64,000 bases of DNA from Bermanella sp044597725 (GTDB lineage: Bacteria; Pseudomonadota; Gammaproteobacteria; Pseudomonadales; Oceanobacteraceae): the NCBI RefSeq assembly GCF_044597725.1, contig NZ_CP139003.1, positions 1,488,001-1,552,000 on the forward strand, in the 5' to 3' direction. Each line of letters opens with the position of its first letter. Positions within the stretch are counted from its first letter, which is position 1. The notes under the pieces were generated by a model, which worked only from the letters and a program-made list of their open reading frames with translations, was not told the origin of the DNA and did no database searches. Made by a program: the position numbers and the translations under genes. Shown here in pieces: positions 8,717 through 17,722 of this stretch.

Positions 8717-9378
8717 CATTGCTGGGACTATTTAAACGAGATTTATTGCTGGCTTACCGCAATCGAGGTGAACTTTTTAACCCTCTCATGTTCTTTTTAA
8801 TCGTAGCCAGTTTATTTCCTTTAGCTGTGAGCCCAGACCCGCTTTTGTTAGGAAATATTGCACCGGGTATTATTTGGGTGGGTGCGTTATTGGCGACGTT
8901 ATTAAGTCTTGAATTACTGTTTAAAAGTGATTTTGAAGATGGTGCATTAGAACAAATTTTAGTCAGTGGCGTACCTGTATATTTTATTGTTTTAGTGAAG
9001 GTCGCGGTGCATTTTTTAGTGGCTGGCTTACCCCTTACCGTTATGGCACCTGTTTTAGCGTTAATGCTAGCCTTGCCTGAGGGAGGGTATACCCCTCTAT
9101 TGTTAAGCCTATTGTTGGGTACGCCTATTTTAAGCTTAATTGGTGCTATTGGGGCAGGCTTAACGGTTGGATTAAAAAAAGGTGGCATGTTGATGCCCCT
9201 TATTATTTTACCCTTGTATATTCCTGTGCTGATTTTTGCAGCCAGTAGTGTGCAAGCAGGAGTGCAAGGTGAGCCATTTATTGGGCATCTTGCTTTCTTA
9301 GGTGCGTATTTAGCATTTAGTTTGGCGATGGCGCCATTGGCAACAGGATTTGCTCTGCGTATTTCGGTTGCTCGATAG
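8713..9378 (+). CDS. ccmB: Heme exporter permease CcmB
   Basis: A 221-residue inner-membrane protein with six hydrophobic spans, the membrane partner of CcmA. The N-terminal cytoplasmic stretch FKRDLLLAYRNRGELFNPLMFFL and the later LEQILVSG segment are characteristic of CcmB. The start overlaps the ccmA stop (ATGA), indicating translational coupling. The gap to ccmC is 62 bp, the largest within the operon apart from none other over 30 bp. Confidence 0.93.
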   Translation: MTLLGLFKRDLLLAYRNRGELFNPLMFFLIVASLFPLAVSPDPLLLGNIAPGIIWVGALLATLLSLELLFKSDFEDGALEQILVSGVPVYFIVLVKVAVHFLVAGLPLTVMAPVLALMLALPEGGYTPLLLSLLLGTPILSLIGAIGAGLTVGLKKGGMLMPLIILPLYIPVLIFAASSVQAGVQGEPFIGHLAFLGAYLAFSLAMAPLATGFALRISVAR

Positions 9379-9440
9379 CAAGTAATACGTTTAGGGCGTT
9401 TGGTTAGGGTTTGTTTATCAAACCCGTATACTAAGCGCAT

Positions 9441-10226
9441 ATGAATCACCCTAACGAGTCGTTGGTAACGTTTATGTGGCAAGCTTTAACACGCCTTTAC
9501 CACAAAATGGGTTCGCCCAAATGGTTTTATGAAATCAGTTCTCGCTGGAGCCCATGGTTTTTTTGGCTAGGCACGGCATTGATGGTGGTTGGCATTGTAT
9601 GGGGCTTGGCGTTTGCGCCAGCCGATTATCTGCAAGGTAATAGCTTTCGTATTATCTATATCCATGTGCCGTCTGCATTGCTAAGTCAAAGTGCATATGT
9701 TGCCATGGCCATTGCTGGCTTAGTGGGCCTTGTTTGGAAAATGAAAATGTCATTTATGGTGGCCAAAGTTATCGCTCCGATTGGTGCTGGTATGGCGATC
9801 TTGGCATTGCTAACTGGGGCTATTTGGGGAAAACCCACGTGGGGAACATGGTGGGTTTGGGATGCGCGCTTAACCTCTATGCTTATCCTCTTATTTTTAT
9901 ATGCTGGTGTTATTGCCATCCATAGTGCTATTGAAAATCAAGATATGGCAAATAAGGCTGCGGCAATTCTGGCTATTGTGGGTACCATTAATATTCCCAT
10001 CATTAAGTATTCGGTCGATTGGTGGAACACACTGCATCAACCCGCCACTATTACTCTAACTAAAAAACCCACCATGGCGCCAGAAATGTTTATTCCTCTA
10101 GCCATGACCATTATTGCCTTCTATTGCTGGTTTGTGGTGTGGGTCTTTGCACGCACCCGAAATGAAATTTTATGGCGTGAGCGTCGCACACAATGGGTAA
10201 GAAAATCCCTTGGTATGGTCAAATAG
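9441..10226 (+). CDS. ccmC: Heme-handling membrane protein CcmC
   Basis: The heme-handling protein that loads heme onto CcmE. It has six membrane spans and the tryptophan-rich periplasmic WWD motif GTWWVWDARLTS, flanked by conserved histidines (IYIHVPSA and NTLHQPA) that serve as heme ligands in the family. The predicted 261 residues include an N-terminal tail; an internal ATG at 9474 would shorten it by 11 residues. Neither start has a strong ribosome site. It lies between ccmB and the tiny ccmD, as in other System I operons. Confidence 0.93.
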   Translation: MNHPNESLVTFMWQALTRLYHKMGSPKWFYEISSRWSPWFFWLGTALMVVGIVWGLAFAPADYLQGNSFRIIYIHVPSALLSQSAYVAMAIAGLVGLVWKMKMSFMVAKVIAPIGAGMAILALLTGAIWGKPTWGTWWVWDARLTSMLILLFLYAGVIAIHSAIENQDMANKAAAILAIVGTINIPIIKYSVDWWNTLHQPATITLTKKPTMAPEMFIPLAMTIIAFYCWFVVWVFARTRNEILWRERRTQWVRKSLGMVK

Positions 10227-10239
10227 GAGCTGAACCAAA

Positions 10240-10413
10240 ATGTTTTTTGATAGTCTTAGCAGCTTCATAGAAATGGGTGGGCACGGCGTGTATGTTTGGT
10301 TGTGCTACGGAATATTTGCGCTCATCGTCACGCTTAACTTTGTTACGCCCGCGATGACTCGTAAGCAGGTTATTAAAGATATAGAGCGCCAAATGCGCCG
10401 GGAGCAGAAGTAA
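10240..10413 (+). CDS. ccmD: Heme exporter subunit CcmD
   Basis: A 57-residue reading frame reading MFFDSLSSFIEMGGHGVYVW, then one hydrophobic span (LCYGIFALIVTLNFVTP), then a basic tail ending in RREQK. This is the standard CcmD pattern: a MGGHG(V/A)YVW motif, one membrane helix and a charged C-terminus. AGGAG lies 9 bases before the ATG. The TAA stop shares one base with the ccmE ATG. CcmD keeps the CcmABC complex in a state able to release CcmE. It is short and easily missed by gene callers. Confidence 0.92.
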   Translation: MFFDSLSSFIEMGGHGVYVWLCYGIFALIVTLNFVTPAMTRKQVIKDIERQMRREQK

Positions 10414-10874
10414 TGCATCCAAAACGTAAGCAAAAACTATTCATCATTCTATTTATGCTAGGTGGTATTGGTCTGGCAGTTGCCCTGATGCTGGTAGCGT
10501 TGCAAGAAAATATCAATCTATTCTACACGCCGCAGCAAATAGCAGATGGTGAAGCACCGCAAAATCGTACAATTCGTGCTGGTGGTATGGTCGTAGAAGG
10601 AAGTGTTAAACGAGCGGAAGATGACTTAACCGTACAGTTTGATGTAACCGATGGTAAGGCAGAAGTGACTTTACGTTATACCGGTATTCTTCCAGATTTA
10701 TTCCGCGAAGGTCAGGGCATTGTAGCGCTGGGGCAAATTAACGAAAGAAATGAGTTTATAGCCAGTGAAGTATTGGCTAAGCATGATGAAAACTATATGC
10801 CGCCAGAAGTAGCAGATGCGTTAGAAAAAGCCCACAAAAGTGGCCAGTCCGACTTAGAAAGCGCACGTTACTAA
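10413..10874 (+). CDS. ccmE: Periplasmic heme chaperone CcmE
   Basis: A membrane-anchored heme chaperone that carries heme covalently to CcmF. After a short basic N-terminus there is one membrane helix (residues 9-30), then the beta-barrel domain. The heme-binding motif HDENY is intact, with the attaching histidine at residue 124 and the tyrosine ligand at 128. Length is 153 aa, usual for the family. The start codon overlaps the ccmD stop by one base. Confidence 0.94.
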   Translation: MHPKRKQKLFIILFMLGGIGLAVALMLVALQENINLFYTPQQIADGEAPQNRTIRAGGMVVEGSVKRAEDDLTVQFDVTDGKAEVTLRYTGILPDLFREGQGIVALGQINERNEFIASEVLAKHDENYMPPEVADALEKAHKSGQSDLESARY

Positions 10875-10890
10875 GCGTTAGGGAGTTAAG

Positions 10891-12834
10891 ATGTTACCTG
10901 AAGTAGGTCACTTTGCATTAATATTAGCCTTCGTATTTGCTGTATTTCAATCGGTTGTACCGTTAATGGGAACAGCAACGGGAAAAGTACAGTGGATGCT
11001 CATGAGCCGTCCGCTGGTGTGGGGACAGTTTGCATTTCTTCTTATTTCCTTTGTTATTCTTGCGATCAGTTTTGTTTTAGATGATTTCTCGGTTGCTTAC
11101 ATCGCCAATAACTCTAACAGCATGCTGCCAGTGGCTTACAAAATTTCTGCGGTTTGGGGCAGTCATGAAGGTTCATTACTTCTTTGGGTTTTACTGTTAG
11201 GTTTATGGACGCTCGCCGTTGCGGTTTTTTCTCGTAATCTTCCACTTGATGTTTTAGCCCGCGCATTAGCGGTTATGGGCATGATAAGTGTTGGTTTTAT
11301 TGCCTTTACTTTATTTACATCTAATCCATTCGAGCGAGTTTTACCCAATGTGCCCGTTGATGGTTCAGATCTAAATCCACTGCTGCAAGACTTTGGACTC
11401 ATCGTTCATCCGCCCATGCTTTATATGGGGTATGTCGGATTCTCAGTTGCTTTTGCATTCGCTATCGCTGCTTTATTAAGTGGGCGTTTGGATGCAGCTT
11501 GGGCTCGCTGGAGCCGACCTTGGACCACGATTGCTTGGGGTTTTCTGACCGCGGGTATCGCGCTAGGTAGTTGGTGGGCATATTACGAGCTTGGCTGGGG
11601 AGGCTGGTGGTTTTGGGACCCAGTAGAAAATGCGTCATTCTTACCTTGGTTAGTGGGTACAGCGTTAATTCATTCGTTGGCGGTAACGGAAAAACGCGGC
11701 GCCTTCAAAAGCTGGACCGTACTGTTAGCAATTTTTGCTTTTAGTTTAAGTTTATTGGGTACGTTCTTAGTACGCTCTGGTGTATTAAACAGTGTGCATT
11801 CATTTGCCAGTGATCCAGATCGTGGTCTATTTATTTTAGCACTTCTGATTATTGCTATTGGTGGTTCACTATTACTTTATGCGATTAAAGCACCCAGTGT
11901 GGTTGCGCGTGTTGGGTTTTCATGGATATCCAAAGAAAGTTTTTTACTGTTAAACAATGTATTGCTAGTGGTAACCGCAGCCACCGTATTGTTAGGTACT
12001 TTGTATCCGTTAGTAGCAGATTTCTTTTTTGATCAAAAGATATCGGTAGGCGCTCCGTTCTTTAACCTGTTTTTTGTTCCATTGATGTCTGTACTGGTTC
12101 TATTTATGGCCATTGGTATGGCAAGTCGCTGGAAAAAGACCGAACCCGGTTGGTTGGCAAAACAACTTTGGCCTGCAGCCTTGTTTAGTGTTGTTTTGTC
12201 ATTCGTATTTCCGCTTGTTTATGGCGTTGAATTTACGTGGCAAATTGTTGTAGGCGTTGCGTTAAGCGCTTGGATTGTCTCGGGCACGTTAATGGATGTA
12301 TACCATAAAGCCCAAGGTAAAAGTGGAATTGTCGCCGGGCTGAAAAAATTAACTCCAAGTTATTATGGCATGGTTTTCGCCCATATTGGTGTGGCTATTA
12401 CTGCAATGGGGATTGCCATTGTATCTAACTATACTCAAGAGCATAACGTTAAGATGCAACCGGGTGATCGCTTAGAAGCGTCTGGTTATGAATTTGTTTT
12501 TGATGGTGTACGCAAAGTACGAGGGCCAAACTATATTGCTGATGAGGGTATTATTCGTGTATTTGTAGACGACGAATTTTACACCACAATGAAACCACAA
12601 AAGCGGCATTATAAAGTTCAGCGTAATGTTATGACGGAAGCTGACATTAATGCTGGTTTATTCAGAGATTTATTTGTTGCCATGGGCGAGCCACTTGACG
12701 GTGATGCATGGGCTCTGCGCATTCATTATAAGCCGTTTGTGCGCTGGTTGTGGCTGGGAGCAATCTTCATGGCTCTAGGTTCTATTCTCGCAGTGTTAGA
12801 TAAACGCTACCGCTTGGCAAAGAAGCAGGCTTAA
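10891..12834 (+). CDS. ccmF: Heme lyase subunit CcmF
   Basis: The large membrane subunit that attaches heme to apocytochrome c with CcmH. It is 647 residues with many membrane spans. It contains the WWD domain (WGGWWFWDPVENASFLPW), plus the conserved histidines of the family in IVHPPMLY, ALIHS and SVHSFASDP. A ribosome site (GGGAG) precedes the ATG by 6 bases. It follows ccmE by 16 bp and precedes the thioredoxin-like ccmG by 12 bp. Confidence 0.94.
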   Translation: MLPEVGHFALILAFVFAVFQSVVPLMGTATGKVQWMLMSRPLVWGQFAFLLISFVILAISFVLDDFSVAYIANNSNSMLPVAYKISAVWGSHEGSLLLWVLLLGLWTLAVAVFSRNLPLDVLARALAVMGMISVGFIAFTLFTSNPFERVLPNVPVDGSDLNPLLQDFGLIVHPPMLYMGYVGFSVAFAFAIAALLSGRLDAAWARWSRPWTTIAWGFLTAGIALGSWWAYYELGWGGWWFWDPVENASFLPWLVGTALIHSLAVTEKRGAFKSWTVLLAIFAFSLSLLGTFLVRSGVLNSVHSFASDPDRGLFILALLIIAIGGSLLLYAIKAPSVVARVGFSWISKESFLLLNNVLLVVTAATVLLGTLYPLVADFFFDQKISVGAPFFNLFFVPLMSVLVLFMAIGMASRWKKTEPGWLAKQLWPAALFSVVLSFVFPLVYGVEFTWQIVVGVALSAWIVSGTLMDVYHKAQGKSGIVAGLKKLTPSYYGMVFAHIGVAITAMGIAIVSNYTQEHNVKMQPGDRLEASGYEFVFDGVRKVRGPNYIADEGIIRVFVDDEFYTTMKPQKRHYKVQRNVMTEADINAGLFRDLFVAMGEPLDGDAWALRIHYKPFVRWLWLGAIFMALGSILAVLDKRYRLAKKQA

Positions 12835-12846
12835 TAAGGTAAAACT

Positions 12847-13395
12847 ATGAAACGTTGGACTCTCTTTATACCGTTTATTATTTTTGTACTGCTTGGTCTT
12901 TTACTTTGGCGTGGATTGTACTTAAACCCCAAAGATGTACCGTCTGCGTTAATTGATAAACCATTCCCGGAATTCTCATTGCCTATATTGTTAACCGATG
13001 AGATCAAAACTAAGCAAGATATTACCGGTAAAGTTGTACTGGTCAATGTATGGGGAACATGGTGTGTCAGCTGTAAAGTAGAACATCCTTACTTGGTAGA
13101 TTGGGCGCAAGAAGGTATCAATATTATTGGTATTAATTATAAGGATGATAACCAAGCTGCGATTCGCTGGTTAAATGATTTAGGTAACCCCTATTTATTT
13201 AGTGTTGATGACGAAGATGGAACCTTATCTATGGATCTAGGTGTTACTGGTGCACCAGAGACATTTTTATTAGATCAAGAGGGTGTTGTGCGTTATCGGC
13301 ATCAAGGCCCAATAACACCGAGTAATTGGGATGAGTTGAAGCAACGATATCTGGCCCTTTCACAAGACACGGCAAAACAAGGTGAAGGACAATGA
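12847..13395 (+). CDS. ccmG: Thiol:disulfide interchange protein CcmG/DsbE
   Basis: A membrane-anchored, periplasmic thioredoxin-like reductant that keeps the CxxCH cysteines of apocytochrome c reduced. One N-terminal membrane helix is followed by a thioredoxin fold with active-site WCVSC (Cys73 and Cys76). The cis-proline loop reads GAPETF, typical of DsbE. Length is 182 aa. The stop overlaps the ccmH start by 4 bases. Confidence 0.93.
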   Translation: MKRWTLFIPFIIFVLLGLLLWRGLYLNPKDVPSALIDKPFPEFSLPILLTDEIKTKQDITGKVVLVNVWGTWCVSCKVEHPYLVDWAQEGINIIGINYKDDNQAAIRWLNDLGNPYLFSVDDEDGTLSMDLGVTGAPETFLLDQEGVVRYRHQGPITPSNWDELKQRYLALSQDTAKQGEGQ

Positions 13396-13925
13396 TACGG
13401 ATAGTAGTTACATTGTTATTTCTATTTTGTGCTCAGGCTCACGCAATTGTCGAGGGGCACGAATATCCCTTCAATAAGGGATCTGAAGCAGAAAACCGAG
13501 CGAACGAACAGTTGTTCAGAGAGTTAGCGGTAGAACTACGCTGCCCTAAGTGTCAAAACCAGAATTTAGCTGATAGTAATGCAACCATATCGAGCGATTT
13601 GAGACGTGAACTTTATAATCAGATTCTAGAAGGTAAAAACCGAGAAGAAATCATAGACTTCATGGTGGATCGTTACGGTGAGTTTGTTCTTTATCGTCCC
13701 AAAGTTAATACGCTAACTTATGCTTTATGGTATGGCCCTATTGCGCTTTTGGCACTTGTCCTTTTGGTAGGGGGCGTTTTCATTATGCGACGTAAACGAA
13801 TTAATGATGACGAGTATAAAGAGATTGGTGATCATGAATCCTCGATTACCGATGATGAGCAAGCTCGAATCGAACAGTTGCTTAACAACGCACCGCAGAA
13901 TGATAAAGGTGATAAAGACATATGA
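13392..13925 (+). CDS. ccmH: Cytochrome c maturation protein CcmH (CcmL-type)
   Basis: A secreted, membrane-anchored thiol oxidoreductase that works with CcmF. A signal peptide (residues 1-18) is followed by the family motif LRCPKCQNQNL with cysteines 51 and 54, a three-helix domain, then a membrane helix near residues 115-131 and an acidic tail. This is the short form; the TPR part is a separate gene (ccmI), as in pseudomonads, not fused as in E. coli. Confidence 0.92.
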   Translation: MIRIVVTLLFLFCAQAHAIVEGHEYPFNKGSEAENRANEQLFRELAVELRCPKCQNQNLADSNATISSDLRRELYNQILEGKNREEIIDFMVDRYGEFVLYRPKVNTLTYALWYGPIALLALVLLVGGVFIMRRKRINDDEYKEIGDHESSITDDEQARIEQLLNNAPQNDKGDKDI

Positions 13926-15178
13926 TTGAATTGTGGATTGGAATCGCTTTATTAGTGATACTCGCGGTGCTTCTTGTATGTATACCTATGTTTGTGCGCC
14001 TGCGAAAAGGTGTTTTACTGCGTGGCCAAACGAATATTGATATTTATAAACAGCAGCTTAAAGATTTAGATCGCGAATTAAACGAAAATAAAATTAGTGA
14101 GCAAGATCACCAAGCCCTTAGTGATGAGGTAAAACATAACTTACTAATCGACGCCGAGCAAGCAGATCAAGCGGCACAGACTACCGATCATACAGGTGGT
14201 AAAGGCATTATTGCTGTCTTAGCTTTATTAATCATTGTTACCAGTGTGGGTCTTTACACTCAGCTAGGCAGTGAAAACGAACTGGTTATTAAGCGCTTAC
14301 TTGAATCAAGCATGAGCCGTGATACATCCATAGAAGAAATGCGTGCAAATGCAGATGAGTTAATTGAGCGACTTTCTATTGTGGTTGACAAAGAACCAGA
14401 GGATGTTGAAGCATGGTATCTATTAGGTAGAATTCAATCAGACTTGGGACGTTATGATGAAGCAGTGTTGTCATTTTCTAATGCTCTTCAGTATCTAAAT
14501 ATCGAAGCGAAAGAAGATCGTGGTGCGGCTATGGCACAGCTTGCGCAAGCACAATTTTTTGCAAACGGTAGAAAACTTGATAAAGCCACTGAGTCGTTAT
14601 TGAAGGATGCGCTTGCGATTAATCCTCGAGATAGCATGGTATTGGGTCTTCTTGGTGTCGCATCGTATGAAAGCCAAAACTATCTTGATGCAGTTCGTTA
14701 TTGGCAACGTCTGTTGGGCTTAATGCCGCCCACAGATCCAAATGCTCCCGCTATTCAAGGTGGCATCAATAAAGCCAAGTCGTATCTTAGTGATGAACAG
14801 TTAGCTCAACTTAATAAAGAAAAGCAAGACTCTATTAAAGCGAGTATTAACGTTACAGTCAGCATTGATGAATCAATGGCTAAGAAGATGCCGGCAGACT
14901 CCGATCTTTTTGTTATGGCAAAGGCTGACAAAGGCCCACCCATGCCTTTGGCAGTACAGCGCATAAATGTGACGAACTGGCCTGTCACCGTAACCCTTGA
15001 CGACTCCATGGCCATGATGGAAAGCTTAAAGTTAAGTGAGTTCGAGAATATTGTCATTACCGCTCGTATTAGTAAGCATGGTGTAGGAAATGCCAAGCCC
15101 GGTGACTTACAGGGTCAGAGTTCAGTTATTTCCTCATCAGACAAAGCGGTGGAAATTGTTATAGATAGCGAGTTATAA
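13922..15178 (+). CDS. ccmI: Cytochrome c maturation protein CcmI (TPR)
   Basis: A 418-residue inner-membrane protein that holds apocytochrome c for the heme lyase. It has two N-terminal membrane spans (residues about 1-24 and 96-115) linked by a cytoplasmic segment (NIDIYKQQLKDLDREL). A periplasmic TPR region follows (EAWYLLGRIQSDLGRYDEAVLSF) and a C-terminal beta domain ends in IDSEL. It overlaps ccmH by 4 bases and is the last gene of the operon, converging tail to tail with the TonB-dependent receptor one base away. Confidence 0.9.
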   Translation: MIELWIGIALLVILAVLLVCIPMFVRLRKGVLLRGQTNIDIYKQQLKDLDRELNENKISEQDHQALSDEVKHNLLIDAEQADQAAQTTDHTGGKGIIAVLALLIIVTSVGLYTQLGSENELVIKRLLESSMSRDTSIEEMRANADELIERLSIVVDKEPEDVEAWYLLGRIQSDLGRYDEAVLSFSNALQYLNIEAKEDRGAAMAQLAQAQFFANGRKLDKATESLLKDALAINPRDSMVLGLLGVASYESQNYLDAVRYWQRLLGLMPPTDPNAPAIQGGINKAKSYLSDEQLAQLNKEKQDSIKASINVTVSIDESMAKKMPADSDLFVMAKADKGPPMPLAVQRINVTNWPVTVTLDDSMAMMESLKLSEFENIVITARISKHGVGNAKPGDLQGQSSVISSSDKAVEIVIDSEL

Positions 15179-15179
15179 A

Positions 15180-17186
15180 CTAAAAGCGATAGTGGATATC
15201 CAAACTCAGTCGCCTAGGCAACCCAGGAATGGGCGATTGAGATCCACGATAAGGTTGAACATAGAGTTTCTTTTCGTCTAGGATATTTTTCAAACCGATA
15301 CCGTATTGCCAATTCTCATAGCTCTTTTTATATTGTATTTGCCAGTGATACTCTGCATCAAGTTGCTCTGGTGTTCCGCAAATAAGGTTTGCATCATTAA
15401 CGCAAGCATAGCGTGGTGAAATGATATTAAGCTGGCTGTTTAGGCTTTCATTTCTAGCGAGTTGATAGCTCATGCCAGTTTTAAACATATGGTTTGGCAT
15501 ACCCAGCAATTCATGCTTTTCCCCTGAAATACTAATTGCATCAATATTATTTTCGTCTACCAAGAATAGCGAATAGCTGGCATTAATTTGCAAGTTTGAA
15601 GTACGCCAATTTACCATTAACTCATGACCAAAATTGCGTATATCACCCAATGTATTATTACTCGCGGTGGCGGGGTTAAAACCAATAAAGTTTTCAACTT
15701 CTAGCCAGTAAAGGTTATAACTGAGTAAGGTTGAGTCATTAAACTGATAGCCAAATTCCAATTCAGTGGAACGGGTTTTTTCTGTTTTGGTAATTTCCAT
15801 CCCTGCATTTTGCGCACTGGCAAGCGTATCAAACTGAGGGGTTTTGAAGGCATGATTGTAGACAAACTTAGCTGATAACGATCCCCAGTTTTGTGTTATG
15901 GCAAATCTCGGAACCCATTCTTCGCCAATGGCATCGTGATCTTCGTAACGCCCGCCATAGGTAATATCGGCAATGGCAAGGTGTAGGCTGTGTTGAAAGT
16001 ATATGCCTTTATTATTTTGCTCTATGCTGTTATCGCCTGAAAATCGATTGGCGGCATCAAATAAGAACGATTCGGAGACTTTTTCAAATTCGCGGTAATA
16101 AAAAAAGCCAACAGCAATATCTTGTTTTTCTTGGGCATGCCAGTAGAAGGACTGATCAAACCTATATCGGGTAGCGTCTCGCACGACTTGTTGATCATAT
16201 TGGTTGTCACTATTCCAAGGTGCCTGATTAATGAGCGTGAGCTTACTTTCACTATCCCAAACACTAGAGACAGCGGTTCTGGAATACGCTTGAAGGGCTA
16301 AATGCTCAAAGCTTAATATGTTTGCGTCTTGGTATCGCTGATTAGGCGTATAAAACAATCCCGCATCGCCAAAGAGTAATCTATCTTCTTGTTCAAGTTG
16401 GTCGTATTGAATTTGAATATAGTGTTGTTTGGTACCGAGCTTGAACCAAGCATGCACAGGAGTACTATTTGAATAACCTTGTAGATCTTGTTCATAGCCA
16501 TCAAGCGCGCGCCAATTGCTCGTACTATAATCGCCGTAACCACCTGATAGCGTCATTTGGTAGCGAATATTGGGTTGGTTTTCATTCAGAACCCCGCTAT
16601 TGCTTATACTGAACACATTTTCTGCGAGCCCATCTTGGTGTAGTTCAGTGTGTCCGTAAAATGCGCTTGTCTCATCGTTACCGCCAATACTGGTAACTCG
16701 AATAACAGCCAAAGCTGCTTGGCCCCCGTACTTTACTGAACCAGGGCCGCGAATAATTTCTATTTGTTCTATTGTACTGACAGGGTAGCGGTTCCCTAAA
16801 GGTAAAGAGCCAAATGCCAGTTCATTTTGCTCAATACCATCTACAATGAGTAGGATTTTAGCCTCCATTCCCCAAATGCCACGAAAACTCAAAGAAAAAG
16901 TGCCAATGGTATCGGTTCCAGCCCAAAAGCCAGGTACATTTTGCAGTATATCCATTAAATATACGGCATTGGAGTGTTCGATTTGTTCGCGGGTGATTAG
17001 AGTGACGGTGCTGGGTTGGTTCTGTACCGATTTAGGCACATTCGAGGCTACATCAATCTCAACTTGCATTAATTCGTCGAGAGACATAGAAAACACATCT
17101 TGTGAATGGCCGTTCACGGGTGCAAAGCACAGGATAAATGCCCCAAACAATGCAATGCGCTTGATATTGCGCCCCAAAGAAACCAT
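15180..17186 (-). CDS. TonB-dependent outer-membrane receptor
   Basis: A 668-residue receptor. The N-terminus has a signal peptide ending near GHSQ and then a possible TonB-box region (SMSLDELMQVEIDVAS). The plug domain carries PSTVTLITREQIEHS, LLIVDGIEQN and IEIIRGPGSVKYGGQAALAVI. The barrel follows and ends in the classic C-terminal strand HYRF with terminal phenylalanine. The DELM..EI.V motif resembles receptors annotated for vitamin B12, catecholate siderophores or copper. The ligand cannot be set from sequence, and no transport genes are adjacent. It converges on ccmI, so it is a separate unit. Confidence 0.85.
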   Translation of the reverse strand: MVSLGRNIKRIALFGAFILCFAPVNGHSQDVFSMSLDELMQVEIDVASNVPKSVQNQPSTVTLITREQIEHSNAVYLMDILQNVPGFWAGTDTIGTFSLSFRGIWGMEAKILLIVDGIEQNELAFGSLPLGNRYPVSTIEQIEIIRGPGSVKYGGQAALAVIRVTSIGGNDETSAFYGHTELHQDGLAENVFSISNSGVLNENQPNIRYQMTLSGGYGDYSTSNWRALDGYEQDLQGYSNSTPVHAWFKLGTKQHYIQIQYDQLEQEDRLLFGDAGLFYTPNQRYQDANILSFEHLALQAYSRTAVSSVWDSESKLTLINQAPWNSDNQYDQQVVRDATRYRFDQSFYWHAQEKQDIAVGFFYYREFEKVSESFLFDAANRFSGDNSIEQNNKGIYFQHSLHLAIADITYGGRYEDHDAIGEEWVPRFAITQNWGSLSAKFVYNHAFKTPQFDTLASAQNAGMEITKTEKTRSTELEFGYQFNDSTLLSYNLYWLEVENFIGFNPATASNNTLGDIRNFGHELMVNWRTSNLQINASYSLFLVDENNIDAISISGEKHELLGMPNHMFKTGMSYQLARNESLNSQLNIISPRYACVNDANLICGTPEQLDAEYHWQIQYKKSYENWQYGIGLKNILDEKKLYVQPYRGSQSPIPGLPRRLSLDIHYRF

Positions 17187-17298
17187 AGCGAAATCTCTAA
17201 TCCATTAACCGTCTATTACCTTAGTATAGGCAGATATTGTCGATTTCGCGGGAAATACCGACCATAATGCGAGCTATGGTCGGTACTTTAGATGACGC

Positions 17299-17580
17299 TT
17301 ATTCGTAGGTACAAAAATAAGCGGTTTGCACTTCAACCTTAACACCAAACTTAATGTTGGCATCCAGTTCAAATTGCTGTCCTTGGGCAAATGTTTGCCA
17401 TTCGTCTGAACCTGGGAATTGAATTGTCAGCGCACCACTGATCACGGTCATAACTTCTTTTTGACTGGTACCAAATTCATATTGCCCCGGCGCCATAACG
17501 CCAATAGTAGCGGGTAGGGTTTCGGTTTGTATGGCGATGGATTTTACCTTGCCATCAAAATATTCATTTACATCAAACAT
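17299..17580 (-). CDS. ppnP: Pyrimidine/purine nucleoside phosphorylase PpnP
   Basis: A 93-residue cupin of the DUF1255/YaiE family, which splits nucleosides with phosphate to give the base and ribose-1-phosphate. The sequence NEYFDGKVKSIA, then the EVMTVISGALTI core and a FGVKVEVQTAYFCTYE end, match E. coli PpnP closely. I chose the ATG at 17580 because a GGAGC site precedes it and it matches the family start; the frame is open 16 codons further upstream. Confidence 0.9.
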   Translation of the reverse strand: MFDVNEYFDGKVKSIAIQTETLPATIGVMAPGQYEFGTSQKEVMTVISGALTIQFPGSDEWQTFAQGQQFELDANIKFGVKVEVQTAYFCTYE

Positions 17581-17722
17581 GGGAGCTCCTGCGTCTATTA
17601 TTAGAAAAGGTGGCAATTCTAGCCACAAATAGACGTGTGCGCCATGTTTAGTGATTTAATTTTAAGCATAAAGTAGTGAGGAAAGCAGAGCTCAAATGGG
17701 ATAAAATAGAACCTTTTGTGAG

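Noticed and set aside
8754..9482. Minus-strand open frame of 242 codons
   Set aside because: It is the antisense shadow of ccmB, whose membrane-protein coding sequence is unmistakable; the antisense product is rich in K, N and P with no family pattern.
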